Under the pieces are notes generated by a model. That model was not told the origin of the DNA, did no database searches, and worked only from the letters and a program-made list of their open reading frames with translations. DNA of 64,000 bases from NCBI GenBank assembly GCA_938049335.1, contig CALIYX010000009.1, forward strand, positions 62,001 to 126,000. Reading direction: 5' to 3'. This document shows positions 17,467 to 26,431 of the stretch, piece by piece. The stretch comes from an uncultured Clostridia bacterium. Its GTDB lineage: Bacteria; Bacillota; Clostridia; Peptostreptococcales; Anaerovoracaceae. The translations under genes and the position numbers were made by a program. Within the stretch, counting starts at the first letter, position 1. Each line of letters opens with the position of its first letter.

Positions 17467-19232
17467 GCAATCGCCTCCTCACTTGATACCGCAATGCTCG
17501 CATTTGCTCTAGTGTCTGAAGCCTTCAGGAAGGCTAAGAGTCCCCAAGATGCAACCATGCTAGTTCCTCCATTTGATAGGAATGGGAAGGTAACACCAGT
17601 AAGCGGGAATAGATCCACTGAGCCAAATACATTTAGCATTGTCTGGAATATGAATAGCGACATCGCAGAGCAGGCAGCTATCGTATAGAAGGTCGACCTG
17701 CCACTCCAAATCGAGCGAATCGCAAATAGCGAAAGCGTTACTATAGCAAGGATTGCAAGTACCGCGATTATGAGTCCCCACTCTTCAGTAATAAATCCAA
17801 AGACAAGGTCAGTTTCGGAAGCTGGTATGGTTTTAAGCCATCCATCTCCGGCACCTACTCCTATGAGTCCTCCGCTTGATGCAGCTGACATGGTTCTAGT
17901 CTGCTGGTAGCCCATCTCGTCTGCGAATTCCCAAACATGTCCCCATGCCGAAAATCTTGCGGCAACATAGGCCTTAAACTTGAGAACCATGAGTCCTCCA
18001 ACAAAGGCAACGCCGACAATCAAAATGAGCTTTGTGAAGTCACCGCTTCGCAGAAATGAAATAACCAAAAAGCTAACAAAGAATATCAAAGCTGTACCGA
18101 AGTCACCCATCAGTGCAAGACAAATGAAGCAGAATCCTGAAAACAGCATGAATATCAAAGAGTTCCTCTTCTCCATCAGCTCATCTAGCGACGCCGCACC
18201 TACCCAGATGAAGGCTAGTTTAACTATCTCAGACGGCTGTACTGAAAGTCCTCCTATGCTTACCCAGTTGGCAGCACCGAACTTTGTTGTACCTAAAAGC
18301 AGGTTGAAAATCAGCATGGCTGCAGCTCCTGCGTAGAGGTATTTTTTGATAGCCTTACTTCTATCTAGATTTCTAAGAACCGTGCACATTCCAACAAATA
18401 GGAGCACTCCAAAGACTATAGCTATGAACTGCTTGAGCACTGAGTGCGGGAATTTACTTGCCGTGACCGCAAGACTTAAAGTTGACAAGAAAAACGCTAT
18501 TGTCTCCATCTCAAAACTCTTTCTCTTGAGCATTCTCATGGAGATAACATAAACCCACATAAGTATGCATAGACCCGCAAATGCTACTGCAATCTGGCTT
18601 GTATATGATTCTCCTAGCGATATATCTAGCTGAATCACTGTCATTAGCTGAAATAGTGTCAGCATCAAAAGCGATGACCATGGCGATAGAAGGAAGGTTT
18701 CTTCCTTTCTGAGTTTCTCGTTGTTTCTCTTCTCCTCAAGGCTTATTGGAAGAAGTGTGCATGTGCTTTGTCCGATGAGAATGCTATCACCTGGCTCTAT
18801 AGGATACTTCTTGCCCTTGGTGAGTCTTTTTCCGGCACAGATACTGCCGTTGCTCGATCCAAGATCCATATATGACCACCTTCCCTCAGCGTCTCTGCTG
18901 AGCGTACCGTGGCTTCGTGAAGCTGCACCGTCTTTTAGTACAAGGTCGCAGCTCTTTGATCTTCCTATTAGGTTTTCCCAGTGAGTTATCGGATAGGCTA
19001 TGCGATCGTTTACATTGAAATATGCCCACACCTCATTTGGACTCCTGCTTCGCAATAGCGAAACTATGGATTTGATCAAGATGAAAAGCGAGAGAATTAT
19101 GAACACCCATCTTGCGATGGCCGTGTAAAGCAGTCCGTAACCGTCTGAGAGCGTAAAAAGCTCTTTGAACAGGTCGAATATGCCTATGAAAAACTCTCCT
19201 ATTTTCGATAAAATGTTTTGTATAACTGACAT
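17463..19232 (-). CDS. FHA domain-SEDS glycosyltransferase fusion (FtsW/RodA/SpoVE family)
   Basis: A 589-residue protein. Residues about 35-60 form a first membrane helix. Residues about 75-160 are an FHA phosphothreonine-binding domain with the signature residues G90-R-S, S107-H and N128-G (in LGSSNGS). The remainder is a multi-span SEDS domain ending in FPLTGVTFPFLSNGGTSM, the family C-terminal signature. SEDS proteins polymerise lipid II with a partner PBP, here the next gene (4-bp overlap). The FHA domain suggests recruitment by a Ser/Thr kinase, but no kinase gene is in the window. Confidence 0.93.
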   Translation of the reverse strand: MSVIQNILSKIGEFFIGIFDLFKELFTLSDGYGLLYTAIARWVFIILSLFILIKSIVSLLRSRSPNEVWAYFNVNDRIAYPITHWENLIGRSKSCDLVLKDGAASRSHGTLSRDAEGRWSYMDLGSSNGSICAGKRLTKGKKYPIEPGDSILIGQSTCTLLPISLEEKRNNEKLRKEETFLLSPWSSLLMLTLFQLMTVIQLDISLGESYTSQIAVAFAGLCILMWVYVISMRMLKRKSFEMETIAFFLSTLSLAVTASKFPHSVLKQFIAIVFGVLLFVGMCTVLRNLDRSKAIKKYLYAGAAAMLIFNLLLGTTKFGAANWVSIGGLSVQPSEIVKLAFIWVGAASLDELMEKRNSLIFMLFSGFCFICLALMGDFGTALIFFVSFLVISFLRSGDFTKLILIVGVAFVGGLMVLKFKAYVAARFSAWGHVWEFADEMGYQQTRTMSAASSGGLIGVGAGDGWLKTIPASETDLVFGFITEEWGLIIAVLAILAIVTLSLFAIRSIWSGRSTFYTIAACSAMSLFIFQTMLNVFGSVDLFPLTGVTFPFLSNGGTSMVASWGLLAFLKASDTRANASIAVSSEEAIA

Positions 19233-19258
19233 TTTAATCCCTCAAAATTCGACTATAA

Positions 19259-19984
19259 CTAAACGGCGAATCCGCCATCTACTCCGAGCACCTGCCCGTT
19301 TATAAAACTAGCCTTATCGCTAGCTAGGTAATAGACTGCCTCTGCAACCTCTTCAGGAAGCCCTATTCTTCCTAGCGGAGTTTCCTCTGCTAAGGCAGAC
19401 ATATCGGCCTCGCTATATTCGCTGTTCATTTCGGTTGCAATAACTCCTGGCGATACGACATTCACCCTTATTCCCGAAGGTCCAAGCTCTGCTGCAAGGC
19501 TCCTAGCAAATCCAATTATTCCTGCCTTTGTAGCCGCATAGACGCTCTCGCAGGAAGCTGCTCTCTGACCCCACATAGATGAGATCATGACAATGCTTCC
19601 CTTCTTTGCCTCGACCATGTGTGCTACAGCTTTACGACTCACATTTATGGTTCCAACTAGGTTAATACCTATGAGATTATCTACATCCTCATCGCTCATA
19701 TCTGTTATGAGTCCCGAAGCTGAAATTCCTGCGTTGCAGACCACTACATCAAAGCTAGGTATTCCAAAATATGTTCTAGCCTGATCAAAGGTCTTTTCTA
19801 TTTGCTTAGCATCTGAAACATCAGCTTTAATTGCAAGAGCTGAAGTCTTAGCTGCAAGCTTTTGCGCCGCCTTATCATCGCTTCCGTATGCGAAGGCTAC
19901 AGAAAATCCATTCTTAGAAAAGAGCTCTACGCAGGCTGCTCCGATTCCCCTTGATCCTCCTGTGATAAAAACACTTTTTCTCAT
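19259..19984 (-). CDS. Short-chain dehydrogenase/reductase
   Basis: A 241-residue SDR with the nucleotide-binding TGGSRGIGAA motif, NAGIS, catalytic Ser/Tyr/Lys (SSMWGQ ... YAATKAG) and the LGVDGGFAV C-terminus. FabG-like reductases and EF-P 5-aminopentanone reductase look like this, and I cannot choose between them. The ATG directly follows the punA stop, with AAGGAGG supplied by the end of punA, so it is co-transcribed with nucleoside salvage and the FtsW/PBP pair. Confidence 0.88.
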   Translation of the reverse strand: MRKSVFITGGSRGIGAACVELFSKNGFSVAFAYGSDDKAAQKLAAKTSALAIKADVSDAKQIEKTFDQARTYFGIPSFDVVVCNAGISASGLITDMSDEDVDNLIGINLVGTINVSRKAVAHMVEAKKGSIVMISSMWGQRAASCESVYAATKAGIIGFARSLAAELGPSGIRVNVVSPGVIATEMNSEYSEADMSALAEETPLGRIGLPEEVAEAVYYLASDKASFINGQVLGVDGGFAV

Positions 19985-20824
19985 CTATACCTCCTTTAGC
20001 TTGCTAATCTCTTTAATCAGGCCACTTACAAGCCTTTCAAACTTGTGAGCTACCTTATCTGCGGTAATCTGCACCTCTGAGTGAGTTAGCGGCTGGTCCA
20101 GTATTCCTGCTGCCATATTGCTTATGCACGAAATTCCGCAGACCCTAAGACCCATGTGATGAGCTGCAATTGCCTCAACTACTGTGCTCATTCCCACAGC
20201 TGATGCTCCAAGCGTTCTAAACATCTTAATCTCTGTTGGTGTCTCAAACTGAGGACCGCTAGTCTGAAGGTATGTTCCCTCTTTGATGTCTATGCCTTCG
20301 CTTGAAGCTGCTCTTCTTATGCATTCGCAAAGCTTCAAATCGTAGACTCTGCTCATATCGGGAAATCTAACACCGAGTTCCTCTATGTTTTCGCCAATCA
20401 AAGGGCTTCTGATGAAGCTTGAGATATGGTCTTCAATCAGCATTAGGTCCCCTGGCTCAAAATCTAAATTAATTCCTCCAGCGGCGTTTGTCAAAAGAAT
20501 ATACTTAGCGCCTAGAAGTCCCATCGTCCTTATCGGAAGAACGACATCGTCTATTGCATAGCCCTCATAAAAGTGCACCCTGCCTTTCATTGCAACTATT
20601 GGAACGCCTTCAACATATCCAAATAGAAACCTTCCGTCATGTCCTTGAACAGTGGACACGGGAAAACCATCAATTTCGCTATATGGAATTTCACAAACGA
20701 CTTCCATCTTTGATGCATAGCCTCCGAGTCCGGAACCCAAAACCACAGCCATAAGTGGCTCAAAATCCGTTTTGCTTCTAATCTGCTCTAGGCAATAATT
20801 TATCTTCTCAAATTCTTTGTTCAT
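19985..20824 (-). CDS. punA: Purine-nucleoside phosphorylase
   Basis: The 279-residue enzyme splits purine nucleosides with phosphate to base and ribose 1-phosphate. Family I signatures are present: VLGSGLGG, the phosphate-binding GRVHFYEGY, NAAGGIN, and GPQFETPTEIKMF followed by VGMSTVVEAIAAHHMG. The start is ATG 20824 with GGAGG 8 nt upstream. An in-frame ATG at 20839 overlaps that ribosome site. It has its own predicted promoter and is divergent from the M18 aminopeptidase. Ribose 1-phosphate made here would be a DeoB substrate. Confidence 0.96.
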   Translation of the reverse strand: MNKEFEKINYCLEQIRSKTDFEPLMAVVLGSGLGGYASKMEVVCEIPYSEIDGFPVSTVQGHDGRFLFGYVEGVPIVAMKGRVHFYEGYAIDDVVLPIRTMGLLGAKYILLTNAAGGINLDFEPGDLMLIEDHISSFIRSPLIGENIEELGVRFPDMSRVYDLKLCECIRRAASSEGIDIKEGTYLQTSGPQFETPTEIKMFRTLGASAVGMSTVVEAIAAHHMGLRVCGISCISNMAAGILDQPLTHSEVQITADKVAHKFERLVSGLIKEISKLKEV

Positions 20825-20844
20825 GATATACGCCTCCATATTGA

Positions 20845-20873
20845 ATTATACTCCCAAGACATAGTTTTTTAAA
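20845..20873 (-). promoter_or_regulatory. Predicted punA promoter
   Basis: On the minus strand TTTAAA, 17 bp, TATAAT (perfect -10 at 20850-20845). The start of transcription would be about 14 nt before the punA ATG. Confidence 0.55.
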
Positions 20874-20881
20874 TAGCTAGA

Positions 20882-20910
20882 TTGAAAAGCTCATCAAATT
20901 TACATATAAT
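20882..20910 (+). promoter_or_regulatory. Predicted promoter of the M18 aminopeptidase
   Basis: TTGAAA (20882-20887), 17 bp, TATAAT (20905-20910) on the plus strand, near consensus. It lies back to back with the punA promoter. Confidence 0.7.
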
Positions 20911-20978
20911 GTGTATAGCATATATTTATATTAAAATATAAAACATACACAAATAATGGATATAGGAAAGGAAGAAAC

Positions 20979-22391
20979 ATGGAAACCAAAAACTTATGGC
21001 CAACATATACAGAAAGTGACCTGAAGAAGCTTAACGAGCTTTCAGAGGAATATAAGGACTTCATATCTAGAGCAAAGACAGAGCGCCTCTGCGTTTCAGA
21101 AGCTATCAAAATGGCAGAAGCAAGAGGATATGTAGATATTAAGACTTTGATCAAAGAAGGAAAGAAGCTAAAGACTGGTGACAAGTTCTATGCACAGCAT
21201 ATGAACAAAACTATGATTCTTGGAATCATCGGTAAGGATAGCATTGAAAACGGTACAAATATTCTCGGCGCACACATCGACTCACCACGCCTTGACATCA
21301 AGCAGAATCCTCTTTATGAGAGCTCAGAATTCGTATACCTAGACACTCACTACTACGGTGGAATCAAGAAATACCAGTGGGTTACAATTCCACTAGCTCT
21401 ATACGGAGTTGTAGCAAAGAAGGATGGCACTGTTATCGATATCGCAGTTGGTGATGATGAAAACGATCCAGTCTTCTCAGTTACAGACCTTCTCGTTCAC
21501 CTTTCATCACAGCAGATGACAAAGAAGGCAAATGTTGTTATCGAAGGCGAAGCGCTAGACGTGCTCCTCGGAAGCAAGCCTTTAGATGCTGGAGATTCAG
21601 ACGACAAGGAAGCAACAAAGGACAGAGTTAAGGCTGGAATCCTTGCAATACTAAAAGAGAAATATAACTTCGAAGAAGACGACTTCCTATCTGCTGAGAT
21701 TGAAGTTGTTCCTGCCGGAAAAGCAAGAGACCTAGGCTTTGATAGAGCTATGGTTATCGGCTACGGACACGATGACCGTATCTGCGCATACACATCGCTT
21801 GCTGCAATCTTAGACAGTGAAGCTCAGGACAGAACATCTCTTTGCATCCTTTCAGATAAGGAAGAGATTGGAAGCGTAGGCGCAACAGGAATGAAGTCAC
21901 ACTTCTTTGAGGATACATTTGCTGAGATGATGGAGCTTTGCGGAGAGTTCTCCGAGCTTAAGCTTCGCCGCGCACTTAAGAATTCATGTGCGCTTTCATC
22001 TGATGTAAGCGCAGGATTTGACCCTACATACGAGAGCGTTTTCGAGCGCAAGAACACTGCTTACTGCGGACATGGTATCACATTCAACAAGTACACAGGC
22101 TCAGGCGGAAAGTACGATTCCAACGATGCTAGCGCTGAGTTCATGGCAAAGATTCGCCAGATTCTCGACGATGCAAAGGTAGGTTTTCAGACTGCTGAGC
22201 TCGGAAAGGTTGACGCTGGCGGCGGCGGAACAATTGCCTACATTCTAGCAAACTACGGAATGAATGTAATTGACAGCGGTGTTGCCGTTCTCTGCATGCA
22301 CAGCCCATGGGAAATCGCAAGCAAGGCAGATATCTACGAAGCATATAAGTGTTACAAGGTATTCCTTAAGGATATGACAGTTATAAAATAG
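20979..22391 (+). CDS. M18-family metallo-aminopeptidase
   Basis: A 470-residue cytosolic aminopeptidase of the aspartyl-aminopeptidase family, with two zinc ions. Metal-ligand motifs are visible: GAHIDSPRLDIK (His/Asp) near residue 90, HYYGGIKKYQW, SDKEEIGSVGATGMKS (Glu pair), and a C-terminal SPWEIASKADIYEAY with the expected family ending (the usual His is in CMHSPWEI). The GGAAAGGAAG site supports the start. It is transcribed alone and ends at a hairpin terminator. Confidence 0.94.
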   Translation: METKNLWPTYTESDLKKLNELSEEYKDFISRAKTERLCVSEAIKMAEARGYVDIKTLIKEGKKLKTGDKFYAQHMNKTMILGIIGKDSIENGTNILGAHIDSPRLDIKQNPLYESSEFVYLDTHYYGGIKKYQWVTIPLALYGVVAKKDGTVIDIAVGDDENDPVFSVTDLLVHLSSQQMTKKANVVIEGEALDVLLGSKPLDAGDSDDKEATKDRVKAGILAILKEKYNFEEDDFLSAEIEVVPAGKARDLGFDRAMVIGYGHDDRICAYTSLAAILDSEAQDRTSLCILSDKEEIGSVGATGMKSHFFEDTFAEMMELCGEFSELKLRRALKNSCALSSDVSAGFDPTYESVFERKNTAYCGHGITFNKYTGSGGKYDSNDASAEFMAKIRQILDDAKVGFQTAELGKVDAGGGGTIAYILANYGMNVIDSGVAVLCMHSPWEIASKADIYEAYKCYKVFLKDMTVIK

Positions 22392-22449
22392 GGCGGTACA
22401 TACCTCAAAATCATACAATCGTGTATCAGCCTTAAGAACACAAACACTG

Positions 22450-22475
22450 AACCACGCGTTTAGGCGCGTGGTTTT
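22450..22475 (+). terminator. Terminator after the M18 aminopeptidase
   Basis: AACCACGCG pairs with CGCGTGGTT across a 6-nt loop, followed by a T-run. It lies about 60 bp past the stop codon on the plus strand. Confidence 0.85.
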
Positions 22476-22485
22476 GCTTATGCAG

Positions 22486-22513
22486 CAAAACAACCGGCAA
22501 TATTGCCGGTTGT
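22486..22513 (-). terminator. Terminator after the small secreted protein gene
   Basis: ACAACCGGCAAT and ATTGCCGGTTGT form a perfect 24-bp palindrome (22490-22513), followed on the minus strand by TTTTG. It serves the convergent gene at 22,577; the two terminators stand side by side. Confidence 0.8.
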
Positions 22514-22576
22514 CAAAATCATTTGTTTTATTGACGAGTAGCCGTTCAAATAAATGTGGCAGCTACTTTGAAACGA

Positions 22577-23173
22577 TTATATATCTTCAATATATCCGTT
22601 AGTATATATTCTGTATGTAATTGCCCCTACATTTATTCCCCTGTAATGCATATATATCGTTCCCGTACTTCCATTTAACACGGTTGAATAAGATAAGTTA
22701 TTTGCATATGCGCCCGAAAAACTTCCTGAAATGTTTATTATTCTTGATGAACCGCCATCAACCTGCGAATAAAGACCTGTAACGGATGTTGTTAAGTACG
22801 CCATAAATTTACCGTTACGATCAAATACCCTGTGTGTGAAATACTTTGTTTTTGTTTTATCCGGAAATCCTTGCAATATCGGAAATTGAATGTTCTGAGT
22901 GTTTAACTCCGTATTTTCTATTTCATCTACAATTGCATAGAAACCGTTTTCCAACACAATCAAATTTGTCATACGAATATCCTTGCCGACTACGCACTCT
23001 GTCCCATCGGAATTAATGGTCGTATCGCCTTCTCGTTTATCAGAAACAGATTCCGTTGAGATTTCTTCTTCGGCATAGGCGTATAATGGCAAAAGTAAAA
23101 CCGAATTAAATACCATCAGAAATGCAATAATAAATGAAAAAGCGAGTTTCTTGTTTTTGAAATATTTATTCAT
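22577..23173 (-). CDS. Small secreted protein, unknown function
   Basis: A 198-residue protein I do not recognise. It has a clear signal peptide (Lys-rich start, hydrophobic core FIIAFLMVFNSVLLLP, cleavage near AYAEE). The mature part is Ser/Thr/Asn-rich and beta-like, ending GTIYMHYRGINVGAITYRIY. There is no lipobox or sortase signal, so it is probably secreted or loosely attached. The start at 23173 is set by GGAGG 11 nt upstream; an extension to 23203 precedes that site. The gene and its flanks are more AT-rich than neighbours, with different codon choice, which hints at recent acquisition. Confidence 0.75.
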   Translation of the reverse strand: MNKYFKNKKLAFSFIIAFLMVFNSVLLLPLYAYAEEEISTESVSDKREGDTTINSDGTECVVGKDIRMTNLIVLENGFYAIVDEIENTELNTQNIQFPILQGFPDKTKTKYFTHRVFDRNGKFMAYLTTSVTGLYSQVDGGSSRIINISGSFSGAYANNLSYSTVLNGSTGTIYMHYRGINVGAITYRIYTNGYIEDI

Positions 23174-23202
23174 ATAAAACACCCTCCTTACTTTAAGTTG
23201 CA

Positions 23203-23231
23203 ATAATTAAGCTACTAATTCATAATTAAGC
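23203..23231. repeat. Direct repeat in the leader of the secreted protein gene
   Basis: ATAATTAAGC occurs at 23203-23212 and 23222-23231, 19 bp apart, between the predicted promoter and the ribosome site. It could be a tandem regulator site or a chance product of AT-rich sequence. Confidence 0.4.
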
Positions 23232-23255
23232 AAAATTCAATTAATTCTTATATAA

Positions 23256-23284
23256 ATACTATCATATGAGAATACATAAGTCAA
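23256..23284 (-). promoter_or_regulatory. Predicted promoter of the small secreted protein gene
   Basis: On the minus strand TTGACT (23284-23279), 17 bp, TAGTAT (23261-23256). The leader would be about 75 nt. Confidence 0.55.
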
Positions 23285-23394
23285 CCATTTGTTTTTATAT
23301 TTGTACATAATTACCTTGTTTATGTATTTATATATGTTTCAATTTATCGCATGCGTATGTAATTATGAATATATAAATTCCAAGTTATTCCATG

Positions 23395-25335
23395 CTAGCA
23401 AAGTCTAAAATCAATCGTTCCAATAAGCGTATCCACCTTTGTACAAACGACATTTACACTATCGCCAAGCCTGAATTCTCTTCCGTGATTGCTTCCAACT
23501 AGCCTATAGTTTTCCTGATCAAACTCATAGTAATCATCTATCAAAGTGTCAAGTCTTACAAGGCCTTCAACGGTGTTAGGAAGCTGAACAAAAATGCCAA
23601 AGCTAGTTATTCCGCTAATTATACCCTGCTCCTCGTAGCCAACCCAGCGCTCCATGTACTGAGCCTTCTTCAGTCTTTCTAACTCACGTTCCATGGATAT
23701 AGCTTTGCGCTCAGTCTCAGACACAATGTCTGAAACCTTCTTAGCCTTTTCGCGATACTTTGATAGCTGCTCATCGCTAAATTCCTCATGCATTTGATGC
23801 TTAATCATTCTATGAATCCAAAGGTCTGCATATCTTCTTATCGGCGATGTAAAATGACAGTACTGCTTGAAAGCAAGTCCGTAGTGTCCTAGGCACTCAG
23901 GCGAATAGAAGGCCTTTTGCATGCTTCTGACCATGACTGCGCTGACAAGAGAAAGCTTTCCGTCCTTATCAGCCTCATCAAGCAAGTTCCTCAAAGCTAG
24001 AGGATGAATATTGCCCTCATTTAGCGGAAGTGATAGCCCTATCCCCTTTAGGAAGGCTTTGAGCTCCATAACCTTCTCTGGAAGCGGCTTTTCGTGTACT
24101 CTGTAAATGAACGGGTATTCCATCCAGAAATAGTGTTCTGCTACAGTTCTATTTGCAATCAGCATGAACTCTTCTATCAGTCTATTTGCCGTGCGTCTTT
24201 CGCTCAGAAATATGTCTACCGGAACTCCATCCTTATCGATTTCAAACTCGGCCTCATCTATATCAAAATCTATACTTCCAAGTTCTTCTCTTGCCTTTCT
24301 CAGGCAGCTAGCTAGCTCCTCCATCTCCTTGAGCATTTCCGCGTGAGCCGAAACCTTGGCAGTTGCTTTGCCCTTCTCCAAAAAGTCCGAAACCTCATCG
24401 TATACAAGCCTTGCACTTGACTTGATTACGGATTCGCTTATTTTGTATTCGATAACTTTACCGCTCTTGTCGATTTCCATTATACAGCTCAGAGTAAGCC
24501 TATCCTCGCCTTCGTTCAAGCTACAAAGCTTATTGGAGAGCAAAACAGGAAGCATAGGCACGACATAATCTATCAAATAGATGCTGTTGCCCCTAGATAG
24601 AGCCTCAGAATCAAGAGCCATGCCCTCTCTTACAAACTCGCTGACATCTGCTATATGAACTCCAAGAACGTAGTTTCCTTTTTCGTTTTTCTTAAGTGAA
24701 ACGGCATCATCAAGGTCCTTAGAATACGCACCATCAATGGTTACTATTTCCTCTTTTCTTAGATCTAGTCTTTGTTTTTTATCTGTGTACTCAAGCACAA
24801 GGTTTACAACCTTCTTCGTCTCGTTCTCTATTTCCTTGCTAAATTCTGCATTAACTCCGTGTTCAAAGATCAAAGCTTTGATGTCCCTATCCGAGTCATC
24901 CTTTCTTGCAATAATCTTGAGTACATCTCCCTCGGCAAGTCTATCTTCCTGGGGGTATTTCCTGATTCTAACGAGGAGTTTATCTCCATCTTTTGCGCCA
25001 TTAAGCCATTTGCTCGGGATAAAAACATCCTCCTTGATGCGTTTTTCCATAGGGATTAGAAAGCCATTCTTCCCGCTTTTGTCGAGCGTTCCAACAAGCT
25101 CTGTGATCGCTCTTTCTTTGATGTTTACGACAAAGCCCTCAGGTCCGTTTTCCCAAAGTGGCATGGGGATCAATGCAACCTCTGCTATATCTCCATCCAT
25201 GGCATCCTTCATGTGCTTTCTCGCTATGAAGACATCTTTATCAAAAGCATCGCTTTTAAGGAAACCAAAGCCTCCCTTTGCTCTATGTATCTCACCTGTA
25301 ATTACTTTTTTCTTTGTTTTTGCTTTTTTACTCAT
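23395..25335 (-). CDS. rnr: Ribonuclease R (RNB-family 3'-5' exoribonuclease)
   Basis: A 646-residue exoribonuclease that degrades structured RNA. Cold-shock-like domains (FGFLKSDAFDKDVFI) are followed by the RNB catalytic core with YSKDLDDAVSL (metal-binding Asp cluster) and the CHFTSPIRRYADL motif. A C-terminal S1 domain (GIISGITSFGIFVQL) follows. It is shorter than B. subtilis RNase R and seems to lack the N-terminal helix-turn-helix and a long basic tail, so an RNase II-like role is possible. ATG 25335 is preferred over the TTG at 25347, which overlaps the purine-rich ribosome site. Confidence 0.94.
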   Translation of the reverse strand: MSKKAKTKKKVITGEIHRAKGGFGFLKSDAFDKDVFIARKHMKDAMDGDIAEVALIPMPLWENGPEGFVVNIKERAITELVGTLDKSGKNGFLIPMEKRIKEDVFIPSKWLNGAKDGDKLLVRIRKYPQEDRLAEGDVLKIIARKDDSDRDIKALIFEHGVNAEFSKEIENETKKVVNLVLEYTDKKQRLDLRKEEIVTIDGAYSKDLDDAVSLKKNEKGNYVLGVHIADVSEFVREGMALDSEALSRGNSIYLIDYVVPMLPVLLSNKLCSLNEGEDRLTLSCIMEIDKSGKVIEYKISESVIKSSARLVYDEVSDFLEKGKATAKVSAHAEMLKEMEELASCLRKAREELGSIDFDIDEAEFEIDKDGVPVDIFLSERRTANRLIEEFMLIANRTVAEHYFWMEYPFIYRVHEKPLPEKVMELKAFLKGIGLSLPLNEGNIHPLALRNLLDEADKDGKLSLVSAVMVRSMQKAFYSPECLGHYGLAFKQYCHFTSPIRRYADLWIHRMIKHQMHEEFSDEQLSKYREKAKKVSDIVSETERKAISMERELERLKKAQYMERWVGYEEQGIISGITSFGIFVQLPNTVEGLVRLDTLIDDYYEFDQENYRLVGSNHGREFRLGDSVNVVCTKVDTLIGTIDFRLC

Positions 25336-25364
25336 TTTCCCACCCAAGGCTAGGCCTTAAATTA

Positions 25365-25399
25365 TGGAGGATTTCTGCACTCATGCAAAGCATCCTCCA
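25365..25399. other. Hairpin between the hydrolase gene and rnr
   Basis: TGGAGGAT (25365-25372) is complementary to ATCCTCCA (25392-25399), with an inner TGC/GCA pairing. On the minus strand no strong T-run follows. It may be a weak terminator for the hydrolase gene or a structure in the rnr leader. Confidence 0.5.
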
Positions 25400-25426
25400 A
25401 TCTAATTATTTACTTTTAAGTAATGC

Positions 25427-26431
25427 TCAGTTTACAGCATAACTCATAATAAAGGTAAATATATCGTTAAAATATTTCTCCCTCACCTCATCTACATCGT
25501 TATATATTTCGTGTTTGGAATCTTCATAGTTGATATGCTGAACATTTGATGCCCTCTTAGCAAACTTCTCGTGTCCGCTCATATTTACGAGTGCGTCGTT
25601 ACCAGCCGTCAAAAGAAGAACTGGAGTCTTTACCTTAGAAGCCCTTCTCAAAAGCCTAGCTGTTGCTTTAAAGCTTGCAGCGCCCCAGCCATTTGACATC
25701 ATATAGGTGTGGTAGTGCTCGTCCCTTAGTCTTTGATTGAAAATATAGTTATATCTCTTCTCAGATCTTGCACTGCTAGTCTCAAAGCTTGGAATGCCAT
25801 CAAAGCGCCTTCCTCCTGGGAAAGGCAAGTTCTCTTGGTGCATGAGCCTGATCTTTGCACATAGCAATTTAACGGCTATACTTGGAGTACTTCCTGTTTT
25901 GATGCTAAACATTGGTGAGCTCAAAACCGCTGCATCGAAATACTCAGGGTGCTCCTCAAGAAATAGAGCCGCAATAGCACCGCCCATGGAGTGTGCGTAT
26001 ATTATTTTCGGAAGCCTTCCTGCGCTAGGCATTACGATTTTGTCCATGAAGGTCTTTACGTCTGCGATATAGTCAGCATAATCCATAACATGAACCATGT
26101 CCTTGTCATCAATCTGCCTGCCAGAATATCCGTGCCCGCGCTGCTCAAGGAAGAAAACATCAAACCCAGCCTGCCAGAAGAAATGTGCGACCTCGTGAAA
26201 CTTTCCCCAAAAGCCGCAGTAGCCGTGGAGCATGACTATGCAGCCCTTAGGCTCTTTCCCCTCGCCCTGGCTAGCGTGGTAATACCTTAGATTTAGACCA
26301 TCAAAGGAAGAAAAATCACATTGCTCTACGCATTCGCTACGCCACCTAGGGTTCTCGTTTTCCATGTACTCATCGTAGTTTACATCTTTGATGAGCTTGA
26401 TATCTAGGTTTTCTAATGTAATATTACTCAT
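25427..26431 (-). CDS. Alpha/beta hydrolase, monoacylglycerol lipase/lysophospholipase-like
   Basis: A 334-residue serine hydrolase. The oxyanion region is MLHGYCGFWGKF, the nucleophile elbow AHSMGG, and a late His lies in SKHEIYND. The HGYSGR and DYADYIADVKTFMDKI segments fit the Hydrolase_4 (PldB/monoacylglycerol lipase) group. There is no signal peptide, so it is cytosolic. It overlaps the glycerophosphodiesterase gene by 8 bp. Together they suggest breakdown of glycerolipids or their head groups. Confidence 0.87.
   Translation of the reverse strand: MSNITLENLDIKLIKDVNYDEYMENENPRWRSECVEQCDFSSFDGLNLRYYHASQGEGKEPKGCIVMLHGYCGFWGKFHEVAHFFWQAGFDVFFLEQRGHGYSGRQIDDKDMVHVMDYADYIADVKTFMDKIVMPSAGRLPKIIYAHSMGGAIAALFLEEHPEYFDAAVLSSPMFSIKTGSTPSIAVKLLCAKIRLMHQENLPFPGGRRFDGIPSFETSSARSEKRYNYIFNQRLRDEHYHTYMMSNGWGAASFKATARLLRRASKVKTPVLLLTAGNDALVNMSGHEKFAKRASNVQHINYEDSKHEIYNDVDEVREKYFNDIFTFIMSYAVN

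Noticed and set aside
22450..22513. A CRISPR-like or repeat pair
   Set aside because: The two hairpins differ in sequence and each has a T-run oriented to one of two convergent genes; they are terminators.
24737..25360. A 207-codon open frame antisense to rnr
   Set aside because: Composition is low-complexity Ser/Leu/Phe, the antisense pattern of Lys/Glu/Asp-rich coding.
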